A DNA stretch of 17,583 nt from Desulfuromonadaceae bacterium GWB2_53_15. GTDB lineage: Bacteria; Desulfobacterota; Desulfuromonadia; Geobacterales; Pseudopelobacteraceae. Position numbers and translations under genes: made by a program. Each line of letters opens with the position of its first letter. The first letter of the stretch is position 1. Positions 1 to 7,559 of this stretch are shown piece after piece. The notes beneath the pieces were generated by a model. That model saw only the letters and a program-made list of their open reading frames with translations, made no database searches and was not told where the DNA came from. The stretch is taken from assembly GCA_001824455.1 (NCBI GenBank), contig MHXL01000071.1, positions 2,159-19,741 of the forward strand, given 5' to 3'.

Positions 1-2609
1 TTGATGCGCTCGAGGTTGAAATTGAGGTCATAACGGCTTCCTTGAATGCCATTGGACGCAATTCTTCCTTTGGCCGACACCCGTCCGCCGAACAGGGCGG
101 CCTCGAAGCCTTGGAGATAGATTACACCGTTTTCCCTGGATATATTGGCATTTAGTTTCGAAAATTTAAACTTGCCATGTTTTCCGGCCTCGACGGCCAA
201 TTTGAGTTTCAGGTTCAGATTCGGACCGTTCTGTCCGTCCGTCCCATTTCCGCTCTGCTCCCCCAGTTTTCCAAGCAGCAGGAGATCATCGATGTCAAGG
301 TTGGTGGAGGTAACGATCAGATTTGCCTCGGGTGTCCTGTCGTTAATGTAACTGCCGCTGATGTTGAAACTGGATGAGTTGAGCAGTCCTGAAAAGCTCT
401 GGATGGTATATTGATTGTCCTGCATGATGATTGCGGCATTCATGCGGCGAATGCTTGTATCCGTCTTGGGGGGGGCAAGTTTTGCGTCCCGAAGGAAAAA
501 CTGCGGTGATGACAGGGTGATCTCTGCCTCTCGGTTTTTGAAGTTCTTGATCTTGCCCCTGGCATTGATCAGTGAACTGCCGTAGAGCACGCTGATACTG
601 GATGTCTCCAGGCTGCTTCCTTTGAAGGTTATGCTGCCGTTGATATTGCTGACCTGCTTCAGGTTTTCGCCGGGTTGCACAGAAAATGAGGCTAGGGTGA
701 TCGCACCGTTGTAGTCCATGGCGGCGAAATCCTCGGGATTGCCGTTGCCTGTGATGTGGACCTGAACACGTCCCTTGGGATGATACTGCTGCCAGATGGA
801 GAGAATGGGGAGTGCTTCGCTCAGCAGGAACTGATTGGTTTGAAGCTCAAAGCCAAGCTGGGGGCGGCTTTCATACTTGAGTGTTGCGGTGGCAGATAGC
901 GCTAGTGGCGCAAGGGTATACGTCAGGCTGGTCAGTTTAGTCTCTCCAGCTCCGATGATACTGCTGAATGTCAGCTGGTTGGGAGTGCCAATCTGCTTGC
1001 GGATGGCTCCGGGAAATGCATAGGCGGCTTGTCGCAGCTCCCATGTCCCGCCCAGGCGATAGGCCGAGATCAGCCCGCTGCCGGTGAGGGTGAGGGAAGA
1101 ATTGCCGCTGAATTCCAGTTTTGATGCACCGACGATTTTTGACAGCCAGGCCACCTCCGTCGGGCGAGGTACGATCTGCATCTGGAAAGGGTACTGGCAG
1201 GGGGTGTCGAGCGGGTAATCGGTTATCTTCCCTTCCATCGTAAACGGAGAATCTCCAAAATTGGCGCTGACACGGCTCAGGATGAAGTCTTTGCCTAACA
1301 TCTCCAGGCCGCCTTTGATATTGTTGAAGGCCGGCGCATTTTTGCCGTAGCTGACGATTCCTTTTTCAACGCTACCCTTTATGTGCAGGACATTGTAATT
1401 AGAACCCTTTTCCATATGGGTTATCTGGCTGACCCGACCATCCAGCGTACCGGTTTCAAGCTTGAAGAGCCCGCCGGTTATGTGTTCCTCAATATAGTCT
1501 GCAACATCTTTGGCGATGATGCCGTAGGGAATCCATTGGCGCAGTTCCTCGAGCTTGAAGGTCTCAGTGGTTGCCTTGGCTGTTATGCGCATATCCGGAG
1601 AGGTGATGTCCTGGAGTTGGCAGTTTCCCTTGGTCTTGAAGCCGTCTGCGGAAAACTGTAGGGCGGGCATGTCTATGCTGTTCTTGTTAAGCCTTAATTC
1701 GTAGTCCAGTTGCGCAGTGCGTGGGTTGACCGTGTGGTGAAAAACGGTCGGCCAGTTTATGGCTACACCGTTCAGGCGTAATTTCCCTTTGGCGTTGAAT
1801 TCCCGCAGTTTACCCTTAAAGCTGCTAGCCATATCCAGCTGTCCACTTGGGTTGCCAAAAGGGATAAACCTGCCGTAGTATGGCCAGAAATAGCCTAGAT
1901 CAGCATGTTTTACGTCAGCGCTGGCGTTAAGTTCAGTTTCCAGAAGTGATGTGTCACCTGTCGGGAGCTTTGCCGAGCCGGTCAGCGAGAGTTGAGTCGC
2001 AGTGCCGGTCGGCGTAGACAGTTCACATGAAATTTTGAAGTTCCCTTTATGGCCGCGGTGTAGTTTGTTCAGACTCAGGTTGATATTTTTTATGGCAGCA
2101 GTGAAACCCTCCTTCCGGATGGCCATATCACGCCACTGTAGCGTACCGTTTTTGATCTGGACCTTTTTGAAAGATACCTCTACTGATTCGGGACGGGGCT
2201 TGAGCAGGTCGTCGATGTTCAATTTCCTGTCGTTGCCACGTATGAGGTGTACTTCAGCCCCTTCCAGGATGAGATCCGACAATACAATTTTCTTTTCCAG
2301 CAGAGGGAGCAAGGCCAGATGTATGGTGATGCGTTCGGCTGTAATAAAGTCCTTGCTGCCATCCGGTTCTTTGACCGCGACGGTATTAAATACAAATGAG
2401 GGGCCGAACTGCATGGAAAACTCACCGTTGACAAATGTCACCTTGCGGTTGAGGTCTCTCTGCAGGGTTGTCATGATGTCGTCGCGGTAGGCATTGATGT
2501 CGATCAGCCGGGGAAGAAAGATTGCCAGGCCAATCAAGGCGGCTGTCAAAAACAGGAAAAACAGGCCGGTAAGCTTGATATAGGTACGTTTTTTCCTGGG
2601 AAGTTTCAT
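1..2609 (-). CDS. AsmA-family envelope protein, C-terminus beyond the window
   Basis: A minus-strand reading frame starts at ATG 2609 and shows no stop where I followed it down to base 1, so at least 869 codons are present and the C-terminus is missing. The product begins with a basic N-terminus ([10 protein letters not shown]) and one membrane segment at about residues 12-32. A typical AsmA opening follows, with PRLIDINAYRDDI and then LNRKVTFVNGEF. The rest is long alternating beta-strand sequence with recurring short motifs such as NINLSLNKL, SFSGLLNSSSFNISG and KGRIASNGIQGSRYDLNFNL, the last typical of the AsmA C-terminal region. AsmA-like proteins are inner-membrane-anchored periplasmic proteins linked to outer membrane biogenesis and lipid transport; this role is inferred from the family. 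The start codon overlaps the stop of the upstream CBS-domain gene (ATGA), implying co-translation. Confident in family, not in specific function. Confidence 0.85.
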   Translation of the reverse strand, partial: MKLPRKKRTYIKLTGLFFLFLTAALIGLAIFLPRLIDINAYRDDIMTTLQRDLNRKVTFVNGEFSMQFGPSFVFNTVAVKEPDGSKDFITAERITIHLALLPLLEKKIVLSDLILEGAEVHLIRGNDRKLNIDDLLKPRPESVEVSFKKVQIKNGTLQWRDMAIRKEGFTAAIKNINLSLNKLHRGHKGNFKISCELSTPTGTATQLSLTGSAKLPTGDTSLLETELNASADVKHADLGYFWPYYGRFIPFGNPSGQLDMASSFKGKLREFNAKGKLRLNGVAINWPTVFHHTVNPRTAQLDYELRLNKNSIDMPALQFSADGFKTKGNCQLQDITSPDMRITAKATTETFKLEELRQWIPYGIIAKDVADYIEEHITGGLFKLETGTLDGRVSQITHMEKGSNYNVLHIKGSVEKGIVSYGKNAPAFNNIKGGLEMLGKDFILSRVSANFGDSPFTMEGKITDYPLDTPCQYPFQMQIVPRPTEVAWLSKIVGASKLEFSGNSSLTLTGSGLISAYRLGGTWELRQAAYAFPGAIRKQIGTPNQLTFSSIIGAGETKLTSLTYTLAPLALSATATLKYESRPQLGFELQTNQFLLSEALPILSIWQQYHPKGRVQVHITGNGNPEDFAAMDYNGAITLASFSVQPGENLKQVSNINGSITFKGSSLETSSISVLYGSSLINARGKIKNFKNREAEITLSSPQFFLRDAKLAPPKTDTSIRRMNAAIIMQDNQYTIQSFSGLLNSSSFNISGSYINDRTPEANLIVTSTNLDIDDLLLLGKLGEQSGNGTDGQNGPNLNLKLKLAVEAGKHGKFKFSKLNANISRENGVIYLQGFEAALFGGRVSAKGRIASNGIQGSRYDLNFNLERI

Positions 2610-3907
2610 GTGCTCTCCGGGGTAATGCGTACCCTGAGAATAGCGGTGCGCGTGACCTCGTCACAGATGATGCGGTAACCATGCCATTGGATGCTCTCTC
2701 CGCGGGTCGGAAAACGCCCCAATTCGTGCAGAATCAGTCCTGCTACCGTGTCGTAGGGAAGATCGTCTTCCAACTTGACCTCAATGACCTCGGCCATGTC
2801 GAAGACAGACAAAAATCCATCCACCAGCAGTGCACCGTCAGGCAGGCGTTGAAACGCTCCGGTTTCACCGGTATCGTGTTCATCCTCTATTTCACCGACC
2901 AACTCCTCAATCAGGTCTTCGGTGGTTACCAGTCCGCTCAAGCCGCCGTACTCGTCAACCACCAGGGCCATCTGATTGCGGCTACGCTGCATCTCTTTCA
3001 GGAGATCATTGACTTTTTTGCCTTCTGGAACGAAGACCGGCGGGAGCATGATAGCGGTAAGGTCGAGGGTTTCACCGGCCACCAAGCGTCCCAGAAGATC
3101 CTTGCCATGCACAACGCCGGCAATATCCTCAATACTGCCGCGGTAGACCGGGTATCTGGAATACATGTTTTCCAGCACCATGCTGATGACAACCTCACTA
3201 GGTGCATCCAAATCGAGCCCTACAATGCGGGTGCGCGGCACCATTACCTCGCGAACACAGGTATGGGTGAATTCGAAGACATTGCGAATGTATTCCTTCT
3301 CGGACTCGCTGACACCGCCGCTCTCATGCCCCTCGGCAACGATATGTTGGACGTCCTCGCGTGTAATAAATGCATCCCGGTCTCCGCTGATCCCCAGCAT
3401 TTTCATCACCGCTTTGCTGGAAATGGTCAATATGCTTACCGCGAAGGCGCCGATTCGGGAGAGGAAGTTGATCGGCCATGCGACCCGCAGAGCGATGGTA
3501 TCAGCATATTGCAGACCGATTGCCTTGGGAACCAGCTCACCGATAATCAGGGTGGTATAGGATACCAGAGTGATTACCGTGATGGCGGAGAGCGGTTCCG
3601 CCACTCGCTGAATCATGGGCCAGGGAAGTTCGGAGAAGAACGGGCGCAGGTGTTCGATGGCGATGATGCCGCCGACAGTGGAGGCAGCCGAGCCGGCTAC
3701 TGTTACGCCGATCTGTACCAATGCCAGCAGGCGGTGAGGGTCCTTTTGAAAATCATCGATGATCTGTGCCCGTTTGTCTCCTTCGGCTACCAGACGTGCA
3801 ATCCGGCTTTTGCGTACCGAGATCACAGCAAATTCGGAACAGGAAAAAAAACCATTCAATACAATCATTAATCCAATGACGAGTAATTCAATTACAGTGT
3901 TGTCCAC
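2606..3907 (-). CDS. CNNM/CorC-type (HlyC/CorC family) CBS-domain membrane protein
   Basis: A 433-residue protein. Residues 1 to about 185 form a DUF21/CNNM membrane domain with several hydrophobic segments and the signature GELVPKAIG at about 123-131. Two CBS domains follow: one begins near [11 protein letters not shown] (about 219) and the second contains [21 protein letters not shown] (about 318-338). A CorC_HlyC domain ([20 protein letters not shown]) ends the protein. Family members are membrane proteins linked to Mg2+/Co2+ homeostasis or efflux, with CBS domains that bind adenine nucleotides; older annotations call them hemolysins, for which nothing here argues. I chose GTG 3907 because CCTCC at 3915-3919 reads as GGAGG seven bases upstream, and because the in-frame ATG at 3958 falls inside the predicted -35 box. 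The stop overlaps the start of the AsmA-like gene. Confidence 0.9.
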   Translation of the reverse strand: MDNTVIELLVIGLMIVLNGFFSCSEFAVISVRKSRIARLVAEGDKRAQIIDDFQKDPHRLLALVQIGVTVAGSAASTVGGIIAIEHLRPFFSELPWPMIQRVAEPLSAITVITLVSYTTLIIGELVPKAIGLQYADTIALRVAWPINFLSRIGAFAVSILTISSKAVMKMLGISGDRDAFITREDVQHIVAEGHESGGVSESEKEYIRNVFEFTHTCVREVMVPRTRIVGLDLDAPSEVVISMVLENMYSRYPVYRGSIEDIAGVVHGKDLLGRLVAGETLDLTAIMLPPVFVPEGKKVNDLLKEMQRSRNQMALVVDEYGGLSGLVTTEDLIEELVGEIEDEHDTGETGAFQRLPDGALLVDGFLSVFDMAEVIEVKLEDDLPYDTVAGLILHELGRFPTRGESIQWHGYRIICDEVTRTAILRVRITPEST

Positions 3908-3929
3908 AAAAAAACCTCCACAAAAAATC

Positions 3930-3958
3930 ATTTTCTCCCCTGAACCGATGATTGTCAA
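3930..3958 (-). promoter_or_regulatory. sigma70-like promoter of the CorC-like/AsmA-like pair
   Basis: On the minus strand a perfect TTGACA (complement of 3953-3958) is followed after exactly 17 bases by GAAAAT (complement of 3930-3935), a 4/6 match to the -10 consensus. The predicted transcript would start near 3923, just ahead of the GGAGG at 3915-3919, leaving a leader of about 15 bases. This supports the GTG start at 3907. Confidence 0.5.
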
Positions 3959-4446
3959 CTGTCAGATGATGTTGAGATCATTTTTGTTGCATTCGATAAA
4001 TTAGTTCTGTATAAGAATCAAATTTTAAAAAATACAAATTAAACATGTCTAATAAAAAAGCATGAAAGTACGATTTTAAAACTTATAAGTCAGCACTACT
4101 GTTTGTTGCCTGTACTCCGGCAAATCCTTCTAGCCCACCACCCAGATGTATTCGCAAATTCAGTGTTGCCATCCCCGATTTGATTGCTTGGTGATCATTG
4201 ATATTACGGTGATACGCTGTTTTTAGTTGGAGCTGCAGATGGTATGAAGCGTGATTTATTGCCTATTGCAGTTTATCTAAGTTTGAACCATTGCCGCAGT
4301 GTACTTGCACATATTGCGGTAACTGGGAAAAGAAGGACTGGAGTTGTTGATAATTCATGATGGAGGAGGTGATGGGAGAGAAAGAACTGTGATTTTCAAT
4401 TATGTGATCTAGATCGGACAATTATCTTTAGAAAGGAGCAACACGG
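3959..4446. other. divergent intergenic region upstream of the omcZ-like gene
   Basis: This stretch has no confident gene. 3960-4080 is AT-rich and featureless apart from A/T tracts. 4083-4358 can be read on the minus strand as one frame broken by a single amber codon (separate entry). 4294-4319 contains an imperfect dyad with arms CCGCA and TGCGG. A tiny plus-strand frame encoding MGEKEL (4372-4392) has a GGAGG five bases upstream. A perfect palindrome GATCTAGATC lies at 4406-4415, 31 bases before the cytochrome start. I found no convincing -35/-10 pair, no sigma54 -24/-12 element with correct spacing, and no match to the conserved core of GEMM riboswitches as I remember it, so the cytochrome promoter is not located. 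Confidence 0.45.
4083..4358 (-). pseudogene. possible decayed small gene with one in-frame amber codon
   Basis: Read on the minus strand from ATG 4358 to TAA 4085-4083, the frame is 92 codons long with one internal stop, a TAG at 4265-4263 (codon 32). The part before it starts MNYQQLQSFFSQLPQY; the part after reads AINHASYHLQLQLK and ends FAGVQATNSSADL. The TAG sits after a CAA codon and one transition would convert it to CAG. I recognise no family. No Shine-Dalgarno sequence precedes the ATG. A frame this long with so few stops can arise by chance, so this is tentative. Confidence 0.25.
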
Positions 4447-5838
4447 ATGAAAAACAAGATCATACGTAGCGTTTTGGCAACGGTGGTACTCGTTCTCGGC
4501 GCTGCAGCGGTAATCTGGGCCAATACCCCTCCACCCCCAGCCAATCAGTTTCTGGGGCTTTATGACACCAAGTTCAGTGCTCTTACCACCAGAGAGGACT
4601 GTTTGGTGTGTCATGTGAGCGATGAGGTTCTTGTCCCACGTCACCACGCACTTATCAACACCCAGGGTATGATGTGTCTCGACTGCCACACGATGATTCC
4701 TGATGGCGCAGGCGGGTTTGTGTTTGATGATTTCAGAACCTGCTCCAAATGCCACAGCACAACACCGCACCATGTGACGACCAAAGCGGCCGCTCAGGAT
4801 TGTGTTTCGTGTCATGGCAATTTTATTGACAATCCTTTGGATGGCCACTATGTCCCATCATATCCGGCAAGCAGCGTAACACCTATGCCTGTAGGACGTC
4901 AGGTTGTTGCTCCTGATGGAAGTTCGGCAATTGTCCAAGGTTGCGCGGCTTGCCATCAGGGTGATCCAACCGCCATTGATCCGAAAACCAATACCGTTCG
5001 TAGAATTTATTCCAACAATGATACCCATCACGGGACAGGTATTGGCGCCCCTGGTGGAATCGGTAATTGCACATGGTGTCATGATACAGAAGGTGGCGTG
5101 TCCAGTATGCGTCGTTGTGAATCCTGCCATGGCGTAAAATCTCTCCACAACATACAGAAAAAATCCGCTGCTACTGCGACCATTACCCCTGGCGCCGAGG
5201 CACTGGGTTATGGTCATATCGGTAACAACTGGGATTGCCAGGGATGTCACTGGTCCTGGTATGGAAATGCCTCAGGCAGTCCAACAACCGCAATCGTTCC
5301 GGCACTTAACGGCCAGAGCAGCTATACCCTGACTGCCGGCAGAACAACCACACTGACGCTGACCGGCGCAGCCTTCACGAATGTTGATGGCAATGGCATG
5401 GTGTATAATCCGACCGTTACCATTTCCAATGCAACAACCAGCATTTCCCTGACACCCTCCCAGTTTACCGACAGCGAAATTCAGGTCTCCATCCCGGCTC
5501 TTCAGGCAGGGCTCTACGACCTTCGTGTTGCCAAACAGGGTGTGGTGAGTAACCTTGCCAATCTGACTGTTGCACCAGAACTGGCGATCAAGGCTGTGAT
5601 CGGTTCCAAGGCAACTGCTACTATCACCGGAACCGGTTTTGGATCAGCACCGCCAGCCGACTATAAATCCGGACTTGGCGTTTTCCTTGGCGAAACCCAA
5701 ATCAAGGTCAGGTCGTGGAGTAACACGAAGATTGTCGCTGTTGACAATAATCTCGTTAACGGTGCCATGGTAACGGTTAAGACTCTTAACGGCGCAATAT
5801 CCAAGGCTGTCACGGCGGCACCTAAAAAAACCCGCTGA
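4447..5838 (+). CDS. omcZ: octaheme c-type cytochrome, OmcZ-like nanowire precursor
   Basis: A 463-residue exported protein. A signal peptide covers about residues 1-25 (basic start, hydrophobic core, WA before the likely cleavage). Eight CXXCH haem c motifs start at C52, C77, C99, C119, C166, C208, C224 and C264. The haem region has nine further His residues (66, 67, 108, 109, 134, 194, 195, 234, 257), enough for bis-His ligation of every haem. After H268 there is no Cys or His; residues about 284-376 and 377-455 look like two Ig-like IPT/TIG domains. Size, haem number, the C-terminal tail and the adjacent subtilase match Geobacter OmcZ, an outer-surface cytochrome processed from about 50 to about 30 kDa that forms conductive filaments. 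A cut in the 272-290 linker would give such a product; that is inference. AGGAG lies eight bases before the ATG. Confidence 0.88.
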   Translation: MKNKIIRSVLATVVLVLGAAAVIWANTPPPPANQFLGLYDTKFSALTTREDCLVCHVSDEVLVPRHHALINTQGMMCLDCHTMIPDGAGGFVFDDFRTCSKCHSTTPHHVTTKAAAQDCVSCHGNFIDNPLDGHYVPSYPASSVTPMPVGRQVVAPDGSSAIVQGCAACHQGDPTAIDPKTNTVRRIYSNNDTHHGTGIGAPGGIGNCTWCHDTEGGVSSMRRCESCHGVKSLHNIQKKSAATATITPGAEALGYGHIGNNWDCQGCHWSWYGNASGSPTTAIVPALNGQSSYTLTAGRTTTLTLTGAAFTNVDGNGMVYNPTVTISNATTSISLTPSQFTDSEIQVSIPALQAGLYDLRVAKQGVVSNLANLTVAPELAIKAVIGSKATATITGTGFGSAPPADYKSGLGVFLGETQIKVRSWSNTKIVAVDNNLVNGAMVTVKTLNGAISKAVTAAPKKTR

Positions 5839-5866
5839 TTGCAATAGAAAATCAGACGTATTGAAT

Positions 5867-5905
5867 AAATAGATCATGGGGAGTTTTGCTCCCCGTGATC
5901 TATTT
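5867..5905 (+). terminator. strong hairpin between the omcZ-like and ozpA-like genes
   Basis: AAATAGATCATGGGGAG (5867-5883) pairs with CTCCCCGTGATCTATTT (5889-5905) across a five-base TTTTG loop: 17 bp with one G-U wobble. The 3' side ends in TATTTT, a short U-rich tail. It lies 28 bases after the cytochrome stop and 32 before the protease start. It could end a monocistronic omcZ transcript, act as a partial terminator that lowers ozpA expression, or protect the 3' end of the cytochrome mRNA. Confidence 0.7.
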
Positions 5906-5937
5906 TCATAAAATCAATGTTTAATAAGGAAATTGTC

Positions 5938-7443
5938 ATGAATCATTTAGTGGTATTCGTCATGCTGGCAGTCTTTTTGGGAATGACCTCGTTGGTGGAT
6001 GCTGCTGATAAGAAAGTTATTATTGGATTCAAAAAAGGGGCCGTTGCCTCTGAAGAAGACAGGCATCACAAGTTTAGCCGTGCTGGTGGACGCGTCAAGC
6101 GATCCCACAGGATTATCAATGCCATATCCGGCCAACTGTCGGAGGAAGAAATTGAGAAACTGAAAAACGACCCGGATGTCGCCTATATCGAGGAAGACTC
6201 CGTGGTCGGCATTACAGAACCAACATTGCTGTCTACCCCACTCACCCAGGAATATGCAGAATCGTGGGGGGTAGCTCGGATAGGTGGCAACGCAGCCGCT
6301 GCTGGAGGGATTACCGGTGCAGGCATCAAGGTTGCCGTGCTCGATTCCGGCATTGACTATAATCACCCCGAACTCAAGGGCAACTACAAGGGTGGATACA
6401 ACTTCGCATACGACAACAACGACCCGTTCGATGACGGATATATAAGCCATGGAACACATATTGCCGGGATCATCGGCGCAAGAAACAACGGAACAGGTGT
6501 GGTGGGTGTTGCCCCGGAAGTTTCCCTGTATGCGGTCAAGGTGCTGGGCGGCATGGTAATGGGGGATCTTAGCGACATTCTGGCGGGCATGGAATGGGCG
6601 ATCACCAATAATATGAACATAATAAACATGAGCATCGGTGCACCCATTGACTCAAACGCATTCAAAGATGTATGCGACAGGGCATACCAGGCCGGCATCA
6701 TTGTTGTGGCCGCGGCAGGCAATACAAACAGCAACACTATAGAATTTCCGGCTGCATATGATTCTGTAATCGCCGTGGGAGCAACTGATCAGGTCGATGC
6801 TCATCCCACCTTCTCCAACTATGGGCAGAAGCTGGAGTTGGCTGCTCCGGGTGTGACCATCAACTCAACCATGCGGGGCGGCAGTTATGGCATCCTGAAA
6901 GGTACCTCCCAGGCAACCGCCCATGTTTCAGGTGCGGCTGCCATCTTGCTGGCAAAAGGGATTGCAGACGCCAATGGCGACGGTCGAGTCGCCGATGATG
7001 TTCGCGCCCTGCTTGGTTCAAGTGCTGCTGATCTGGGCGATATTGGACGTGACCCTTACTTTGGTTTTGGCCTTGTTGATCTCTCAAAGGCTCTGACACC
7101 ACAACCTGTGACATATCATTACACCGTTGCAAGAACCATTGGATCCAGAAAAGACAATGATCTTACCGTCGCCCTGAAACCGGGTGTTTACACGGTTGAA
7201 ATCACAAATCACGGAAATATTGATCTTAAGATTCATGCTGTTGATGCCAATTGTTTCAAAGAGATTGGGCACAATAAACTCAATAAAAGACATGAAAAAC
7301 ACCCGCATAACTATAATTACCAGAGCCATGACGCCACGATATCACTCCAAGTCGCCATCGGCGATTCTGGTTCAATATCGTTCATACCCACAGGCAGCCC
7401 TGGTTCCTCTGCCGACATAGTTATTACCTCCAAAATCCTTTGA
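5938..7443 (+). CDS. ozpA: secreted subtilisin-like serine protease, OzpA-like
   Basis: A 501-residue family S8 protease. Residues 1 to about 22 are a signal peptide (LVVFVMLAVFLGMTSLVDA), followed by an I9-type propeptide (about 25-90, KKVIIGFKKG to DPDVAYIEEDSVV). The catalytic triad is D136 (VLDSGID), H171 (SHGTHIAG) and S324 (GTSQATAHVSGA), with oxyanion Asn N262 (AAAGN). DANGDGRVADD at 344-354 resembles a calcium-binding loop. Residues about 393-501 form a beta-rich C-terminal domain with a His-rich segment (445-464). I chose ATG 5938 because AAGGA lies seven bases upstream; the in-frame ATG at 5917 has no ribosome binding site. OzpA in G. sulfurreducens processes OmcZ, and direct adjacency to an OmcZ-like gene makes the same substrate likely here. 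That assignment is inference; the S8 family is certain. Confidence 0.88.
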   Translation: MNHLVVFVMLAVFLGMTSLVDAADKKVIIGFKKGAVASEEDRHHKFSRAGGRVKRSHRIINAISGQLSEEEIEKLKNDPDVAYIEEDSVVGITEPTLLSTPLTQEYAESWGVARIGGNAAAAGGITGAGIKVAVLDSGIDYNHPELKGNYKGGYNFAYDNNDPFDDGYISHGTHIAGIIGARNNGTGVVGVAPEVSLYAVKVLGGMVMGDLSDILAGMEWAITNNMNIINMSIGAPIDSNAFKDVCDRAYQAGIIVVAAAGNTNSNTIEFPAAYDSVIAVGATDQVDAHPTFSNYGQKLELAAPGVTINSTMRGGSYGILKGTSQATAHVSGAAAILLAKGIADANGDGRVADDVRALLGSSAADLGDIGRDPYFGFGLVDLSKALTPQPVTYHYTVARTIGSRKDNDLTVALKPGVYTVEITNHGNIDLKIHAVDANCFKEIGHNKLNKRHEKHPHNYNYQSHDATISLQVAIGDSGSISFIPTGSPGSSADIVITSKIL

Positions 7444-7559
7444 TATTCACTGTGTTTTTTAAGGAATCATTCTCCAATTTACTCGCAGAGACGTTAGCTA
7501 CAGGCATCCTGGTACGCGTTTTTCTACAGATAGTTCCTATAACATGAAAAGTTGAGATA

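Noticed and set aside
2002..2490. A 162-codon plus-strand open frame
   Set aside because: It is antisense to the N-terminal part of the AsmA-like gene, whose minus-strand translation is convincing. No ribosome binding site or motif supports it.
2681..3871. A 396-codon plus-strand open frame
   Set aside because: It lies exactly antisense to the CorC-like gene, which has clear domains, a ribosome binding site and a promoter. The translation has no recognisable motif and comes from the codon bias of the opposite strand.
4303..4318. A sigma54-like TTGCAC...TTGC element upstream of the cytochrome gene
   Set aside because: The spacing between the two elements is three bases instead of the required five, and the GG of the -24 element is missing.
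4207..4360. A plus-strand open stretch in the intergenic region (reads DTLFLVGAADGMKRDLL and ends VVDNS)
   Set aside because: It has no well-placed start or ribosome binding site and overlaps the amber-interrupted minus-strand frame. About 50 codons without a stop can occur by chance.
4720..4790. A short region with two close His pairs considered as an extra haem site
   Set aside because: All cysteines are used by the eight CXXCH motifs, so no ninth covalent haem site is possible; the His pairs are better read as distal ligands.
4396..4848. A 150-codon minus-strand open frame across the cytochrome start
   Set aside because: It is a shadow of the first haem motifs of the cytochrome gene; its Cys/His content is the complement of those codons.
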